This document shows, one piece after another, positions 1 to 9,188 of a stretch of DNA of 17,972 nt (the stretch's first letter is position 1; every line of letters starts with the position of its first letter). Origin of the DNA: Casp-actino8 sp965659595 (GTDB taxonomy: Bacteria; Actinomycetota; Acidimicrobiia; Acidimicrobiales; Ilumatobacteraceae); assembly GCA_965659595.1 (NCBI GenBank), contig CBFHWN010000038.1, positions 1 to 17,972 of the forward strand, written 5' to 3'. A program made the translations under genes and the position numbers. Under the pieces are notes generated by a model that ran no database searches, was not told where the DNA came from, and saw nothing but the letters and a program-made list of their open reading frames with translations.

Positions 1-1
1 G

Positions 2-3000
2 TACACCGTCACCGGTCTCACTGCTAACACCACGTATTGGTTCCGCGTCGCGGCCGTCACGACAACCGGTACCGGTGCCTACACCTCTGGGGTGTCTTCG
101 ACACCATTCGGGGCGGTGACGAAGTTCGCCGTAACGATGACCGGTGGAACGACGGCACTCTCGTCGGCGGCCAAGACAGCGGGCACGCCGTTCTCGGTTC
201 GGGTGACGGCACAGGACGTGAACGGCAACACCAACACGGGCTACACCGGCACCGTCACCCTGAGTTCGACCGCATTCGACGGCACGGTGACGGCCACGAT
301 CTCGAGCGGGGGTGTGGTCGACTCGGTGTCACTCACGCCGACGATCCACGGAAGTGGTCGGACGATCTCGGCCACTGACGGTTCGATCACCACTGCGAGT
401 GCAGCCGGAACGTTCACGGTGAACACCGCAAGTGTCGCGAAGTTGCAAGTTCTGCTCCCGGGCGAATCGGCTGACCCAGGTTCCGTCACCGGCAAGTCGG
501 GATCACCGTCGGCGGTGACGGCAGGTTCGGCGATCACCGTCACCGTCAACGCCGTCGACGCGTACTGGAACGTGGTCACCAGTGCGACTCCGACGGTTGC
601 CATCTCGTCGACGGACGGATCGTCATCATTGCCTGCGAATGCTGCTTTGGTGTCGGGTACGAAGACCTTCTCGATCACATTCGCCACGGCTGGCTCGCAC
701 ACCGTCACGGCCACCGACCAGGCCGCCACGCTGACTGCGAGCACGAGTACTTCGGTGACAGTCGACGCGGGGACGGCGTCGAAGCTCGTGGTGTCGTCGA
801 TCGCAAGTCAGACCGCCGGAACGCCGTTCTCGGTCACGGTCACTCTCACCGACGCCAACGACAACCCGGTGAACAACACCGGTGCGATCGGAACGGTGAC
901 CCTCACACGTTCAGCCGGCACCGGAACCTTGGGCGGTACGACGACGGGAACGATGGCGATCGGAGCTTCGGCGGTGACGATCTCGGGTGTCACGTATTCG
1001 AAGGCCGAGGCCGGGGTCGAGCTCACCGCAACGGGTTCGGGGGCAGGTTCACTCGTTACCGGTCAGACCGGAGTTTCGAACTCGTTCACGGTGAGCCCGG
1101 GAACTGCGACGCAATACACGGTCACGTTGTCGTCGACCACGCCAAACGCGGGTGGGTCGATCACGGTGACAGCCCAGCTGCAGGATGCCGACGGCAACCC
1201 GGTGTCGACCGCCAACAAGGTGGTCACCTGGTCGACGGCTGTATCAGGTGGCTCGTTCGCCTCGACCACGTCGAACACTGACGCGAACGGCACTGCGACA
1301 GTCGGCTACACGGTGTCGCAGACGTCGGGCGTGTCGGGCTCGATCACCGCCACGGATAACACGTCGATCACGGGAACGTCTGCTTCGTTCACCACTCAGG
1401 TGGGTGCGGTGAGTGCCGTTCGGTCCACGCTCGTGGCATCGGCGCCCACTCGCACTGTGGGCGGAGCAGACGTCACCGTCTCGGTGCAGGCCAAAGATCA
1501 GTACGGCAACTCGCTGACCACCGGCGGATCGACTGTCGTCATCTCGCTGTCGGGGACTGGCACTCTGTCGGCGACCACCGACAACGGCGACGGCACCTAC
1601 ACCGCGATCTTGAGCATTCCGACGACGGTCGGCAGCGGTTCATTGACGGCCACCATCGGTGCTGGCGCTGTAGAGGGCAACACGGGATCCCCACAGACGG
1701 TGACCGTCGCGTACAGCGCGGCGGCCCCGAACAAGTTTGTGATCACCGGTTCAGGGAATCAAGTTGCCGGTGCGTCGCAGGATCTCACGATCACCGCCAA
1801 GGATCAATACGGCAACACGGTGAGTGCATTCGGTAGTGACAGGACTCTCACCTTTTCGGGTCCGTCGGCGGCTCCTGGTGGTACCACGCCGTTCGTGACC
1901 GACAGGAACGGTTCCAGTGTGCCATTCGGTACCGCCGGAACGTTCACCTTCTCGAATGGTGTGGCGTCGGTGTCTGGTGGAGCGAACGGAGCGATCACGT
2001 TGTATGCCGCAGAAGTCGTCACGGTGTCGGTGACCGGCGAGGGGATCTCGTCGGCATCGGTTGGCGACTTGTCGGTGACGGTGAGCCCAGCAGCATTGTC
2101 GACTTTCGAAGTGACGAACACCTCGGGTGGCGCTATCAGTTCTCAGACTGCGGGCACTTCGTTCGACGTGAAGATCCGTGCATTCGACATCTACGGCAAC
2201 ACACAGACATCGTTCACGGGAACGGTCGATCTCACGTCGACCTCGACGATCTCGGCCGGAGGTGGAACGACTCCGGCCTTCACGTCCGGTGTTCTGGCAT
2301 CACGTTCGGTCACGTTGACGACGTCGGGCGCCACACAGATGATCACCGCTACGCGAACGTCGGGTGGTGCCGAAGCCGGTACGTCGAACTCGTTCACTGT
2401 CGCGCCGGGTGGTTCCTCGGCAGCGACCTCCACTCTCGTCGCATCGTCCTCGTCACTGGTGGCCGATGGTTCCTCGTCCACCACGATCACCGTGACTTTG
2501 AAGGATTCGAACAGTAATCTCATCACCGACGATGTCGCCGCAATCACGTTGTCGGCGACCTCAGGAACATTGAGCAGCGTCTCGTATGCCGGGAACGGGC
2601 AATACACGGCGACGCTCACGTCGTCGACGACGGCGGGCACATCCACGATCACGGGGACATTGGATGCTCAGGCGATGACTGCGTCTGACACGGTGTCGTT
2701 CGTGGCCGGAGCACCGACCAAGATCCTCGTCGTGACCTCTCCTGTTGCTGCGGCGTCGGGATTGCAGTTCTCCACTCAGCCAGTTGTTCGCATCACCGAC
2801 GTCAACAACAACACGGTCACGTCATCGTCGGCTTCCGTCACCGTCACCGCCGGGTCGGGCACCCTGAGTGGCACGACCTCACTCAATGCTTCGGCCGGTG
2901 TGGTCACGTTCGCCGGTTTGTCGTTCGCTGGTTTGATCACGAGTTCGCACACCCTCACCTTCTCGTCGCTGAGTCTGACGTCAGCGACAGCCACCGTGAC

Positions 3001-3064
3001 CCCGACCGGAGCCGGCCCCGCCGCTTCGATCGCTATCAACGGTGGAGACTTGCAGAGTGACACG
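2..3064 (+). CDS. Giant Ig-repeat surface protein, N-side part (5' cut by window, 3' cut by assembly gap)
   Basis: About 1021 codons are open from the window edge in this frame, so the true start lies upstream; an ATG at 92 is internal. The first ~36 residues are the end of a fibronectin III domain (YTVTGLTANTTYWFRV). After that come nine complete Ig-like modules of about 100-125 residues and the start of a tenth. They begin near 110, 431, 779, 1109, 1415, 1727, 2096, 2417, 2717 and 3017. Each has a hydrophobic strand with K/T-L/F-V, a TAG.xF.V-type strand, a signature such as KDQYGN or DANDNPV, and a closing FTV/VTV strand. The protein is very rich in Ser/Thr/Gly/Ala/Val, with no Cys here until the gap, and is typical of secreted filamentous proteins. 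It has no enzymatic motif. The gene continues past the gap in the next entry. It is likely a cell-surface stalk or adhesin; the binding partner cannot be told. Confidence 0.85.
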
Positions 3065-3327
3065 NNNNNNNNNNGCTGCCGATCGCTCCGTCGGTGGTCG
3101 CGCGCGACTCCGCCGGTAACCCGGTGGCGGGAGTGTCGGTCACTTTCACCGCAGTTGCCGGCTCGTTGGCGGCTCCTGGGTCACCGGCGGTGGTGACGAC
3201 TAACGCCAGCGGTGTGGCCACATCGCCTGTCTGGACCTTGGGCACGACGATCGGGGCCAACCAACTCACGGCAGCGTCGACGGGGTTGACCGGTTCGCCG
3301 GTCACGTTCACGGCAACGGGTACGGCT
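110..3327 (+). repeat. Array of ten divergent Ig-like modules
   Basis: These are tandem modules of about 300-370 bases, recognisable mainly at the protein level. Shared motifs include TAGTPFSV (modules 1 and 3) and TAGTSFDV (module 7), KDQYGN (modules 5 and 6), DIYGN (module 7), and SNSFTVSPG / SNSFTVAPG closing modules 3 and 7. At DNA level only short stretches repeat, such as tcgaactcgttcac near 1075 and again near 2386. The copies are therefore old and divergent rather than recently amplified. The tenth module is split by the N gap. Confidence 0.75.
3065..3074. other. Assembly gap (10 N) inside the surface-protein gene
   Basis: Ten N separate ACG (Thr, ending at 3064) from a G at 3075 and CTG at 3076. 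The reading frame changes from frame 2 to frame 1 across the gap as written, although both sides belong to the same Ig module. A true gap of 11 bases, or any length one less than a multiple of three, restores the frame. With 11 bases the module would read SDT, four residues, LPIAP, close to the SATVGTALP-type phrase common in this domain family. The gap length is probably a placeholder. Confidence 0.95.
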
Positions 3328-6300
3328 CGATCGATCACGATCACCGCTGATGGCGAGTCGATCACGTACGGAACTGCGATGTCGCCGTCGTACACACTGA
3401 CCGGCGCCCTCGGGGGCTCGGACGCCCTCTCGGGAGTGACGTACACCTACACAGGAACGGGTGCGACCTCGTATGGCCCGTCGACCACGGCACCCACCGG
3501 TGCCGGAACGTATTCGGTGACTCCTTCGGTCGTCACGTTCTCCACCGGATCGGTGTCCAACTATTCAGTCACCTACGTGCCGGGTTCGGTGACGATCGCC
3601 AAGGCATCGCAGATGATCACGTTTGCGAATCCCGCACCGAGTGGCGCAACGTACGGCGATGCTCCGATTCCGGTGTCCCCGTCGTCCGATTCGGGTCTCG
3701 TCGTGACGCTCACGCCCACCGACCCGGCGGTGTGCACGGTCTCCGGTGGTGGAATCAACGTGGTGCGGGCCGGCATCTGTGAAATCACCGCATCGCAAAC
3801 GGGTGATGCGAACTTCCTCACCGCTCTTGACGTCGTTCGGTTGTTCACCATTGCCAAGGCGAGCCAAGCCACGTTGAACATGACGTCACCGTCGACGGTG
3901 ATCTTCGGGGAGACGATCACGCTTGCCGCGTCGGGTGGGTCGGGTACTGGACAGCTGGTGTTCGGTGTCGAGGCCGGAAGCTGCTTGATCGCCGGTGGCA
4001 CGACTTTGACGTTGGGGAACGTGGGTTCGCTCTGTCGGGTGTCGGCCACCAAGTTGACCGACGCCAATTTCAACGCCACCACGTCGGCCACGCAGACGAT
4101 CACCATCACGCAGGCCGGGCAGACCTTGGCCTTTACCTCGACGGTGCCGTCGTCGCCGGTGTCGGGAGGCACGTACACGCCGTCAGCAACGGCTGTTTCG
4201 ACCGTGACCGGCGCGTCGTCTGGTGTGGTGCCGACCTTCGTTGTGGCAGGATCCTGCTCGTCGGCTGGTGGTGTCGTGACCTTCACGGCGTCGGGGAACT
4301 GCACGGTGACGGCATCGGCGGGATCGAACACCAACTTCACGGCCGCAGTCGACGTGACGCAAACAATCGTGGTTGGTTCGATCAACCAGAACATCACGTT
4401 CGCCCAGCCGACCAACAAGTCGTTCGGTTCGTCGGCCTTTCCTTTGGGTGCGACCGCCTCGTCGAGCTTGATCGTGACCTACACGTTGGGTGCAGGTACC
4501 ACGAACAATGCGTGTTCGGTGTCGTCACTCGGAGTGGTGACGATTCTTGCGGTCGGAACGTGCGAGGTCGTGGCGTCGCAAGCCGGGGACTCGCAATACG
4601 CAGCGGCGTCATCGGTGACCCGCGCCTTCCAGATGGTTCCGGCGCTGGCCACTGCGCCCACTCTCGCGTCGGCGTCGCCGGGGTCGCAGGCCATCACCGT
4701 TGCTTTCACAGCGCCTGGTTTCACCGGTGGTGTGTCGATCACGGCATATCGGGTGGTGGCCACTCCCACTGGTGCGGGTACCACCGTTGTCGACACGTCG
4801 TGTACCGCATCGCCGTGCACGATTCCCGGATTGGTGAACGGCACCGAGTACACCGTGACTGTTGCGGCGATCAACTCGGCGGGTACCGGACCGGCGTCGG
4901 GTGCGACCGGAGCGCTCACTCCGGCGACGGCCGCATTCGCCGTGGCTGCCCTCTCGGCCGTTCCTGGCGACACAGTGGTCGACTTGTCGTGGACGGCGTT
5001 GACGAACGCGCAGTTGGGTGGCGGCTCGTTCACCCGCTACGAGGTGTCGTATCGCGCGGCGGGTGTGACTCCCACTCCGGTCTGGACGCTGGCGACTGCT
5101 GCGTTGACCACCCAGTCGACGAATTCGTATCAGGTGACCGGGCTCGACAACGGAACGTCGTACGACTTCCAGGTCGTGGCCGTCACGTCGGCCAATCAGA
5201 CCGAGATCGCCGGCAATACCGCACAGGTCGTGCAGTACCCGTCGACGGCACCGGGTGCTCCACAGTCGTTGTCGGTATTGGCATCCACGGCGACCGACGT
5301 GTTGTTCTCGTGGTCGGCGCCGCTGAGCGACGGCGGATCGATCTTGGTTGCGCCGTACTACACGGTCACGGTGTCGTCGACGACTCCAGCGGCAACGACG
5401 CCCGTCACCTGCACGATTTCGGGCACCGACACCTTCTGTTCGGTGACCGGGCTCACCAATGGTGCGGTGTATTCGTTCGATGTCGCGGCGATCAATCGCA
5501 TGGGTGTCGGCACAGTGGAATCCGCCTCCTACAGCGTGCCCTCATCGGATTCGTCACTGTCGAACTTGGAGATCACCAGTGGTGGAACTCCGTTAGTGCT
5601 TGACCCGGCTTTCACCACAGGCACGACGACGTATTCAGCAACGGTTCCGAATTCGGTCACCTCGATCGATATCGCTGCGGCGTCGACGATGCAGGCGTCG
5701 ACGGTCACGGTGACGAAGCGCGTCAGCGCTCAGGCGATGGCTCGTGTCACTCAGAACGTGTGGATCATGTCGACGTCGTCGGCGATTGCGCTGAGCGTCG
5801 GTGACAACGTGATCGACATCGACGTCACGGCATCTGATCCTCGTTTCTCGACGACCTACACCGTGACGGTCACGAGAGCTCCTGCACCCGCCCCGGCAGT
5901 CATCGGAATCGGAGGAGGCGGCCCATCGGCCGATCCTCTGCCGAAGACGCCCGGACCGGGACGCAACCTGCCCGATCCCGACACCGAACAAGGTCGCCCC
6001 GACACGCCGGTCACGATCGATCCGATCACCGCCGAACCGCCCGAAGGTGACGACTGGAACACCGAGACGATGCGCATCGTTGATCCGGTCACGAGTGAGG
6101 AGTCGACCTCGGTTGTGACCCCTGACGGTACGTGGACCCTCGACACCAACTCGGGTCTCGTGAACTTCATGCCCGTGGAGGGCTTCTACGGACGGGCCGA
6201 GGTGGAGTTCGTGATGACCACTCGCAAGGGAGTTGCATACCGCGCCTTGTTGTCGGTGTACGTCGCGCCTCTTGGTCCCATGATTCCGATCACCGGAAGC

Positions 6301-6396
6301 GAGTTGACGACCCCGCTCGTCTGGGCGCTGTGGCTCGTCGTGGCGGGAATTCTGTCGGGAGCCATTGCTCGGCGGCGGGGTTTGTTCCAACGTTGA
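3075..6396 (+). CDS. Giant surface protein, C-side part: Ig, MBG, FN3, CshA-like domains and IPITG wall anchor
   Basis: This is the continuation of the preceding entry after the N gap; the frame restarts at 3076 with LPIAPSVVARDSAGNPVAGV, which completes the tenth Ig (Big_1-like) module. Domains in order are: an MBG-type domain (~3328-3606, SITITADGESITYGTA); four Cys-paired repeats (3607-4644); three FN3 domains (4645-4938, 4939-5241, 5242-5541); a cadherin-like beta-sandwich (~5542-5880, SLSNLEITSGGTPL to YTVTVTR); and a Gly/Pro-rich acidic linker (~5881-6048). A CshA-fibril-like domain follows (~6049-6267, TPDGTWTLDTNSGLVNFMP). The C-terminus has IPITG, then one hydrophobic helix (6316-6369) and RRRGLFQR, a classic sortase-type cell-wall sorting signal with an atypical first residue. 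Stop is TGA at 6394-6396. The visible part of the whole protein exceeds 2,120 residues. It is inferred to project from the cell wall; no catalytic domain is visible. Confidence 0.88.
3607..4644 (+). repeat. Four ~85-89-residue repeats each with a conserved cysteine pair
   Basis: The copies run 3607-3861, 3862-4116, 4117-4383 and 4384-4644. Each opens with SQ/GQ/NQ plus a hydrophobic strand (SQMITF, SQATLNM, GQTLAF, NQNITF). Each has two cysteines 14-16 residues apart (VC..GIC, SC..LC, SC..NC, AC..TC), then a GDxNF/TDANF/SNTNF/GDSQY phrase, and ends with a TI/FQ strand. Spacing of the cysteines across a predicted beta hairpin suggests a disulfide in each copy, formed outside the cell. This is an Ig-like family often found after MBG domains. 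Confidence 0.75.
4645..5541 (+). repeat. Three fibronectin type III domains
   Basis: Each domain has the FN3 pattern: an early W or F strand (VAFTAP, LSWTAL, FSWSAP), then Y.V..., then the G-L-x-N-G-x-x-Y signature (GLVNGTEYTVTVAAIN, GLDNGTSYDFQVVAV, GLTNGAVYSFDVAAIN). Domains one and three also have a close cysteine pair just before that signature (SCTASPC and TCTISGTDTFC). FN3 domains are common spacers in actinobacterial secreted proteins. Confidence 0.85.
6283..6393 (+). other. C-terminal cell-wall sorting signal (IPITG + helix + RRR)
   Basis: IPITG is encoded at 6283-6297. It is followed by SELTTP, a hydrophobic stretch from 6316 to 6369 (LVWALWLVVAGILSGAIA), then RRRGLFQR and the stop. 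This is the three-part layout recognised by sortases: pentapeptide, helix, basic tail. Ile at the first position departs from LPxTG. The protein may be covalently attached to peptidoglycan, or may simply be membrane-anchored if no sortase accepts IPITG. Confidence 0.7.
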
Positions 6397-6441
6397 ATGC
6401 TGGCGGCATCTCCCCACATCGGTTATGGCGAACCGGGCAGG

Positions 6442-6470
6442 TTGGCGCTGAACGATCCCACTCCTACACT
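6442..6470 (+). promoter_or_regulatory. Likely sigma-70-type promoter of the initiator tRNA
   Basis: A TTGGCG hexamer at 6442-6447 and a TACACT hexamer at 6465-6470 are separated by exactly 17 bases. Each matches four of six consensus positions. Transcription would start around 6477, giving a 5' leader of about 7 bases before the mature tRNA at 6484. No other use for a promoter is apparent here. Confidence 0.55.
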
Positions 6471-6483
6471 CACAAGTCTTCGC

Positions 6484-6560
<77 letters not shown>

Positions 6561-6564
6561 GTGT

Positions 6565-6594
6565 GAAAATGCCGTCCTCCGGGGCGGCATTTTC
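6565..6594 (+). terminator. Rho-independent terminator after tRNA-fMet
   Basis: There is a perfect 10-base inverted repeat, GAAAATGCCG (6565-6574) against CGGCATTTTC (6585-6594). Three further pairs, one a wobble, form inside and leave a 4-base loop. The right arm ends in TTTTC followed by CTTT, a usable U tract. It begins 4 bases after the tRNA CCA end. The A tract on the left arm means it could also stop transcription from the opposite direction. Confidence 0.85.
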
Positions 6595-6627
6595 CTTTGA
6601 ATCGCCTGTACCCCCACCTGGAGACTC

Positions 6628-8127
6628 ATGTCGACACTTGCCTCTGAACGCCTCTTCGACGAAGCGTCCGTCCTCAACACTTTGCGCTCGCCGAAAAGGC
6701 TTCGGGTGGAAATTTTGGCTGGTTTGGCCGTCGCCTTGGCGTTGATTCCCGAAGCGATCTCGTTCTCGGTATTGGCTGGCGTCGACCCGCAAGTCGGCTT
6801 GTTCGCATCGTTCACGATGGCTGTGACGATCTCGCTCGTTGGTGGGCGTCGAGGAATGATTTCGGCGGCGACGGGGGCGGTTGCCTTGGTCGTAGCTCCG
6901 GTGGTCGAGGATCACGGTTTGAATTATCTGATCGCCACCGTTCTGCTCGGCGGGCTGATCCAGGTGGCGCTGAGTTTGGCCGGAGCCGCGAAATTGATGC
7001 GCTTCCTTCCTCGCAGTGTGATGGTCGGATTCGTCAATGCTCTCGCCATCGTGATTTTCACGGCCCAGCTACCGGAACTGATTGATGTTCCGACCGTCGT
7101 GTATCCGATGGTCACGATTGGTCTGTTGATCCTGGTGTTCCTCCCCAAATTTTCGCGGGTGGTTCCGGCGCCGTTGGTCGTGGTGGTGTTGCTCACCATC
7201 GTCGCCATCGCAATGAATCTCGATGTACCAACGGTGGGAGATCAGGGCGAACTGCCGAGCAGTTTGCCCGGCTTTTTCATTCCTGATGTTCCGTTCGACT
7301 TCGAGACGTTGCGCATCATTGCTCCGTACGCATTCGCCATGGCCTTGGTGGGCTTGTTGGAGTCGTTGATGACAGCCAAACTCGTCGACGACATCACCGA
7401 CACGCACTCCGACAAGACGCGTGAAGGCTGGGGTCAAGGCGTGGCCAATATCGTCACCGGTCTGTTCGGCGGTATGGGTGGTTGCGCAATGATCGGTCAG
7501 ACGATGATCAACGTGAAGACCTCGGGTGCCCGTACTCGGATCTCCACGTTCCTGGCCGGGGTGTTCCTGTTGATCCTCGTCGTCGGATTGGGCGACGTCG
7601 TCGCTCGCATTCCGATGGCTGCTCTGGTGGCGGTCATGATCATGGTCTCGGTCGGAACGATGGATTGGCACAGCGTGCATCCACGAACCTTGCGACAGAT
7701 GCCTCTGAGTGCGACGACGATCATGCTCACGACCGTCGTCGTGACCGTCACCACTCACAATTTGGCGTACGGGGTGATCCTCGGTGTGGTCGTGGCGATG
7801 GTCTTCTTCGCCCGGCGGGTGGCTCACTTCACCGAGGTCGTTGTGGTGGATCATCCCGACGACGACACCTGCGTATACGCGGTTCGAGGCGTGTTGTTCT
7901 TCGCATCGAGCAACGACTTGTACACGCAGTTCGACTACGTCGACGACCCTCCGAAGGTGATCATCGACCTGTCGGATGCCCAGATCTACGACTCGTCGAC
8001 GGTGGCCGCCCTCGACGCCATCGTGCTCAAATACCGCAGCAAGGGGAAAGCGGTCGAGATCGTGGGGATGAACGAGCCCAGCCAGAAGTGGCATTCCCTC
8101 AGCGGGAATCTGGGCGCTGGGCACTGA
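6628..8127 (+). CDS. SulP-family anion transporter with C-terminal STAS domain
   Basis: A 499-residue inner-membrane protein of the SLC26/SulP family, which moves inorganic anions such as sulfate or bicarbonate; which anion cannot be told. The SulP signature is at about residues 28-62 (AGLAVALALIPEAISFSVLA), followed by many hydrophobic segments. The conserved GLLESLMTAKLVDDIT and GGMGGCAMIGQTMINVKTSG stretches are present. A STAS domain runs from about residue 405 to the end (VIIDLSDAQIYDSSTVAALD). This is a little shorter than many SulP proteins (550-600), mainly because the STAS tail is short. The ATG at 6628 is preceded by GGAG (6616-6619) at good spacing. The gene starts 33 bases after the tRNA terminator and no clear promoter is seen between them. 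Confidence 0.9.
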   Translation: MSTLASERLFDEASVLNTLRSPKRLRVEILAGLAVALALIPEAISFSVLAGVDPQVGLFASFTMAVTISLVGGRRGMISAATGAVALVVAPVVEDHGLNYLIATVLLGGLIQVALSLAGAAKLMRFLPRSVMVGFVNALAIVIFTAQLPELIDVPTVVYPMVTIGLLILVFLPKFSRVVPAPLVVVVLLTIVAIAMNLDVPTVGDQGELPSSLPGFFIPDVPFDFETLRIIAPYAFAMALVGLLESLMTAKLVDDITDTHSDKTREGWGQGVANIVTGLFGGMGGCAMIGQTMINVKTSGARTRISTFLAGVFLLILVVGLGDVVARIPMAALVAVMIMVSVGTMDWHSVHPRTLRQMPLSATTIMLTTVVVTVTTHNLAYGVILGVVVAMVFFARRVAHFTEVVVVDHPDDDTCVYAVRGVLFFASSNDLYTQFDYVDDPPKVIIDLSDAQIYDSSTVAALDAIVLKYRSKGKAVEIVGMNEPSQKWHSLSGNLGAGH

Positions 8128-8129
8128 GG

Positions 8130-8156
8130 CCCGATTCGTGAGAAGGTTCGATCGGG
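8130..8156 (+). terminator. Possible terminator hairpin after the SulP gene
   Basis: CCCGAT (8130-8135) pairs with ATCGGG (8151-8156), and a bulged CG/CG pair extends the stem; the loop is about 10 bases. It starts 3 bases after the SulP stop. No T tract follows, so it would be a weak or Rho-assisted terminator. A second 6-base inverted repeat, ATTCCC/GGGAAT at 8093-8109, lies inside the end of the coding region. Confidence 0.3.
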
Positions 8157-8244
8157 TCGAATAGGGACTCAAACTGGCCGAGGTCCTGCGGCTCACCGAG
8201 GCCCTTCCGTCTCGCCCCGTCCGCTGGCGAAAGCGCGACGATCG

Positions 8245-8254
8245 ACAGTGCTGT
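8245..8254. promoter_or_regulatory. Upstream palindrome, possible operator O1
   Basis: ACAG-TG-CTGT is a perfect inverted repeat around a 2-base centre and contains the core CAGTGCT. The same core recurs in the palindrome at 8328-8340, 86 bases downstream. Both lie in the 227-base non-coding stretch before the HBHA-like/XRE gene pair, which otherwise holds only the SulP hairpin and no ORF that I can support. Confidence 0.3.
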
Positions 8255-8327
8255 GAGGGGAAGGTCTGCTGGTTGCTCCTCTGGAAGGTGACCTGTGACC
8301 AGCTCCATACAGTTCCGCTAAGTAAAT

Positions 8328-8340
8328 CAAGCAGTGCTTG
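8328..8340. promoter_or_regulatory. Palindrome just upstream of the HBHA-like gene, possible operator O2
   Basis: CAAGCA-G-TGCTTG is a perfect 13-base inverted repeat ending 14 bases before the ATG at 8355. It is where an autorepressor would block transcription or early elongation. A weak -35/-10 pair (GTGACC 8295-8300 and TAAGTA 8319-8324, 18 bases apart) lies directly in front. The obvious candidate binder is the XRE-type regulator encoded by the second gene of the unit. Binding is inference. Confidence 0.4.
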
Positions 8341-8354
8341 GTAGGGTTCGGGGC

Positions 8355-8750
8355 ATGAAGACACTTTCCCGCACCACCGTCATCGAGCGCATCGAGCGCA
8401 ACAACGAACGAGCCCTGAAGGCCCTCGAGAAGGGCGTCGCGACCGTTCGCACCGCCTCCGACCTGGCCAAGGCCACCGTTTCGTCCCGAGTCCCGAAGGT
8501 CGACCTCCCCACCGTTCCGGTCCCGGCCGTGGTCGAGACCGCCGTCGAAAAGAACGTCGAATTCGCCAAGTCGCTCCTCCACCTCCAGGCCGATTTCGTG
8601 ACCAAGGCTGCCCGCACGGTTGCCGGCAAGCCGGCCGTGAAGCCGGCCGCCAAGAAGTCGACGGCCAAGAAGACTGCCGCCAAGGCATCGTCGAAGAAGT
8701 CCACCGCCAAGAAGGCATCGGCCAAGTCGGCCCCTTCGGCTTCGGCCTGA
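8355..8750 (+). CDS. Lysine-rich HBHA/phasin-like protein
   Basis: 131 residues. The N-terminal ~95 residues are predicted alpha-helical with heptad-like spacing (VIERIERNNERALKALEKGV, then KNVEFAKSLLHLQADFVTK), separated by a Pro/Val-rich hinge (VPKVDLPTVPVPAVV). The last ~40 residues are a low-complexity basic tail of KKSTAKK / AAKASSKK type. This matches the layout of mycobacterial heparin-binding haemagglutinin and of actinobacterial phasin-like proteins: a coiled coil plus a Lys/Ala tail. Such tails bind polyanions, either DNA or sulfated sugars. I chose the ATG at 8355 because the GTG at 8334 lies inside the palindrome and adds an unlikely leader. No signal peptide is seen. It is probably co-transcribed with the XRE gene 3 bases downstream. 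It could instead be a nucleoid-associated protein. Confidence 0.75.
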   Translation: MKTLSRTTVIERIERNNERALKALEKGVATVRTASDLAKATVSSRVPKVDLPTVPVPAVVETAVEKNVEFAKSLLHLQADFVTKAARTVAGKPAVKPAAKKSTAKKTAAKASSKKSTAKKASAKSAPSASA

Positions 8751-8753
8751 TTC

Positions 8754-9110
8754 GTGGCTGACGACTGGGAGCGCCGTCTCGGCGCACTCGGGTCGGCCAT
8801 CCGACACCAACGTCAACTCGCCAAGATGAGTCTTCGGCAGTTGTCGGAGCTCGCGCAGGTGTCGAACCCGTACCTGTCGCAGATCGAACGCGGACTTCAC
8901 GAACCATCGGTTCGTGTGGTTCGCTCGATCGCGAAGGCCCTCAACGTGTCGGCCGAAGAGCTTCTCGAGCGGGCTGGAATGCTTGACGATGACGAGTCGG
9001 TGTCGTCGTCCACCGAAACGGCGATCGCCGCCGATCCTGAGCTCACCGATGATCAGAAGGAAGCCTTGCTCGCCGTGTATCGCAGTTACCGGCAGTCGAA
9101 CCGTAGCTAG
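8754..9110 (+). CDS. XRE-family helix-turn-helix regulator (Rv0474-like)
   Basis: 118 residues. A Cro/C1-type helix-turn-helix spans residues ~12-66 (LGSAIRHQRQLAKMSLRQLS, then VSNPYLSQIERGLHEPSVRV). A short helical tail follows, with LNVSAEELLERAGML and LTDDQKEALLAVYRSYRQS. The VSNPYLSQIERGL recognition region is very like that of the regulator next to hbhA in mycobacteria (Rv0474), from memory of the family. The GTG start is 3 bases after the preceding stop, with no clear ribosome site, so translation is probably coupled; the next ATG (8826) would cut off the first helix. It is inferred to control its own unit through the palindromes upstream. Confidence 0.85.
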   Translation: MADDWERRLGALGSAIRHQRQLAKMSLRQLSELAQVSNPYLSQIERGLHEPSVRVVRSIAKALNVSAEELLERAGMLDDDESVSSSTETAIAADPELTDDQKEALLAVYRSYRQSNRS

Positions 9111-9188
9111 TACAGCCGCCACTTTTCGTCGATCCCGACACCTCGGTCGCTGGCTTCGCTGCCACAGTGCGCTGATCGGAGGTGCGTC

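Noticed and set aside
3036..3196. Apparent frameshift in the surface-protein gene
   Set aside because: The frame change coincides exactly with the N gap, so it reflects the arbitrary gap length.
1..6396. CRISPR array or recent DNA-level tandem repeat in the repetitive gene
   Set aside because: The repeats are protein modules with divergent DNA; there are no identical spaced direct repeats.
7069..8364. 431-residue minus-strand open frame
   Set aside because: It lies opposite the SulP gene and its translation is His/Arg/Asp-rich with no domain, a usual shadow in high-GC DNA.
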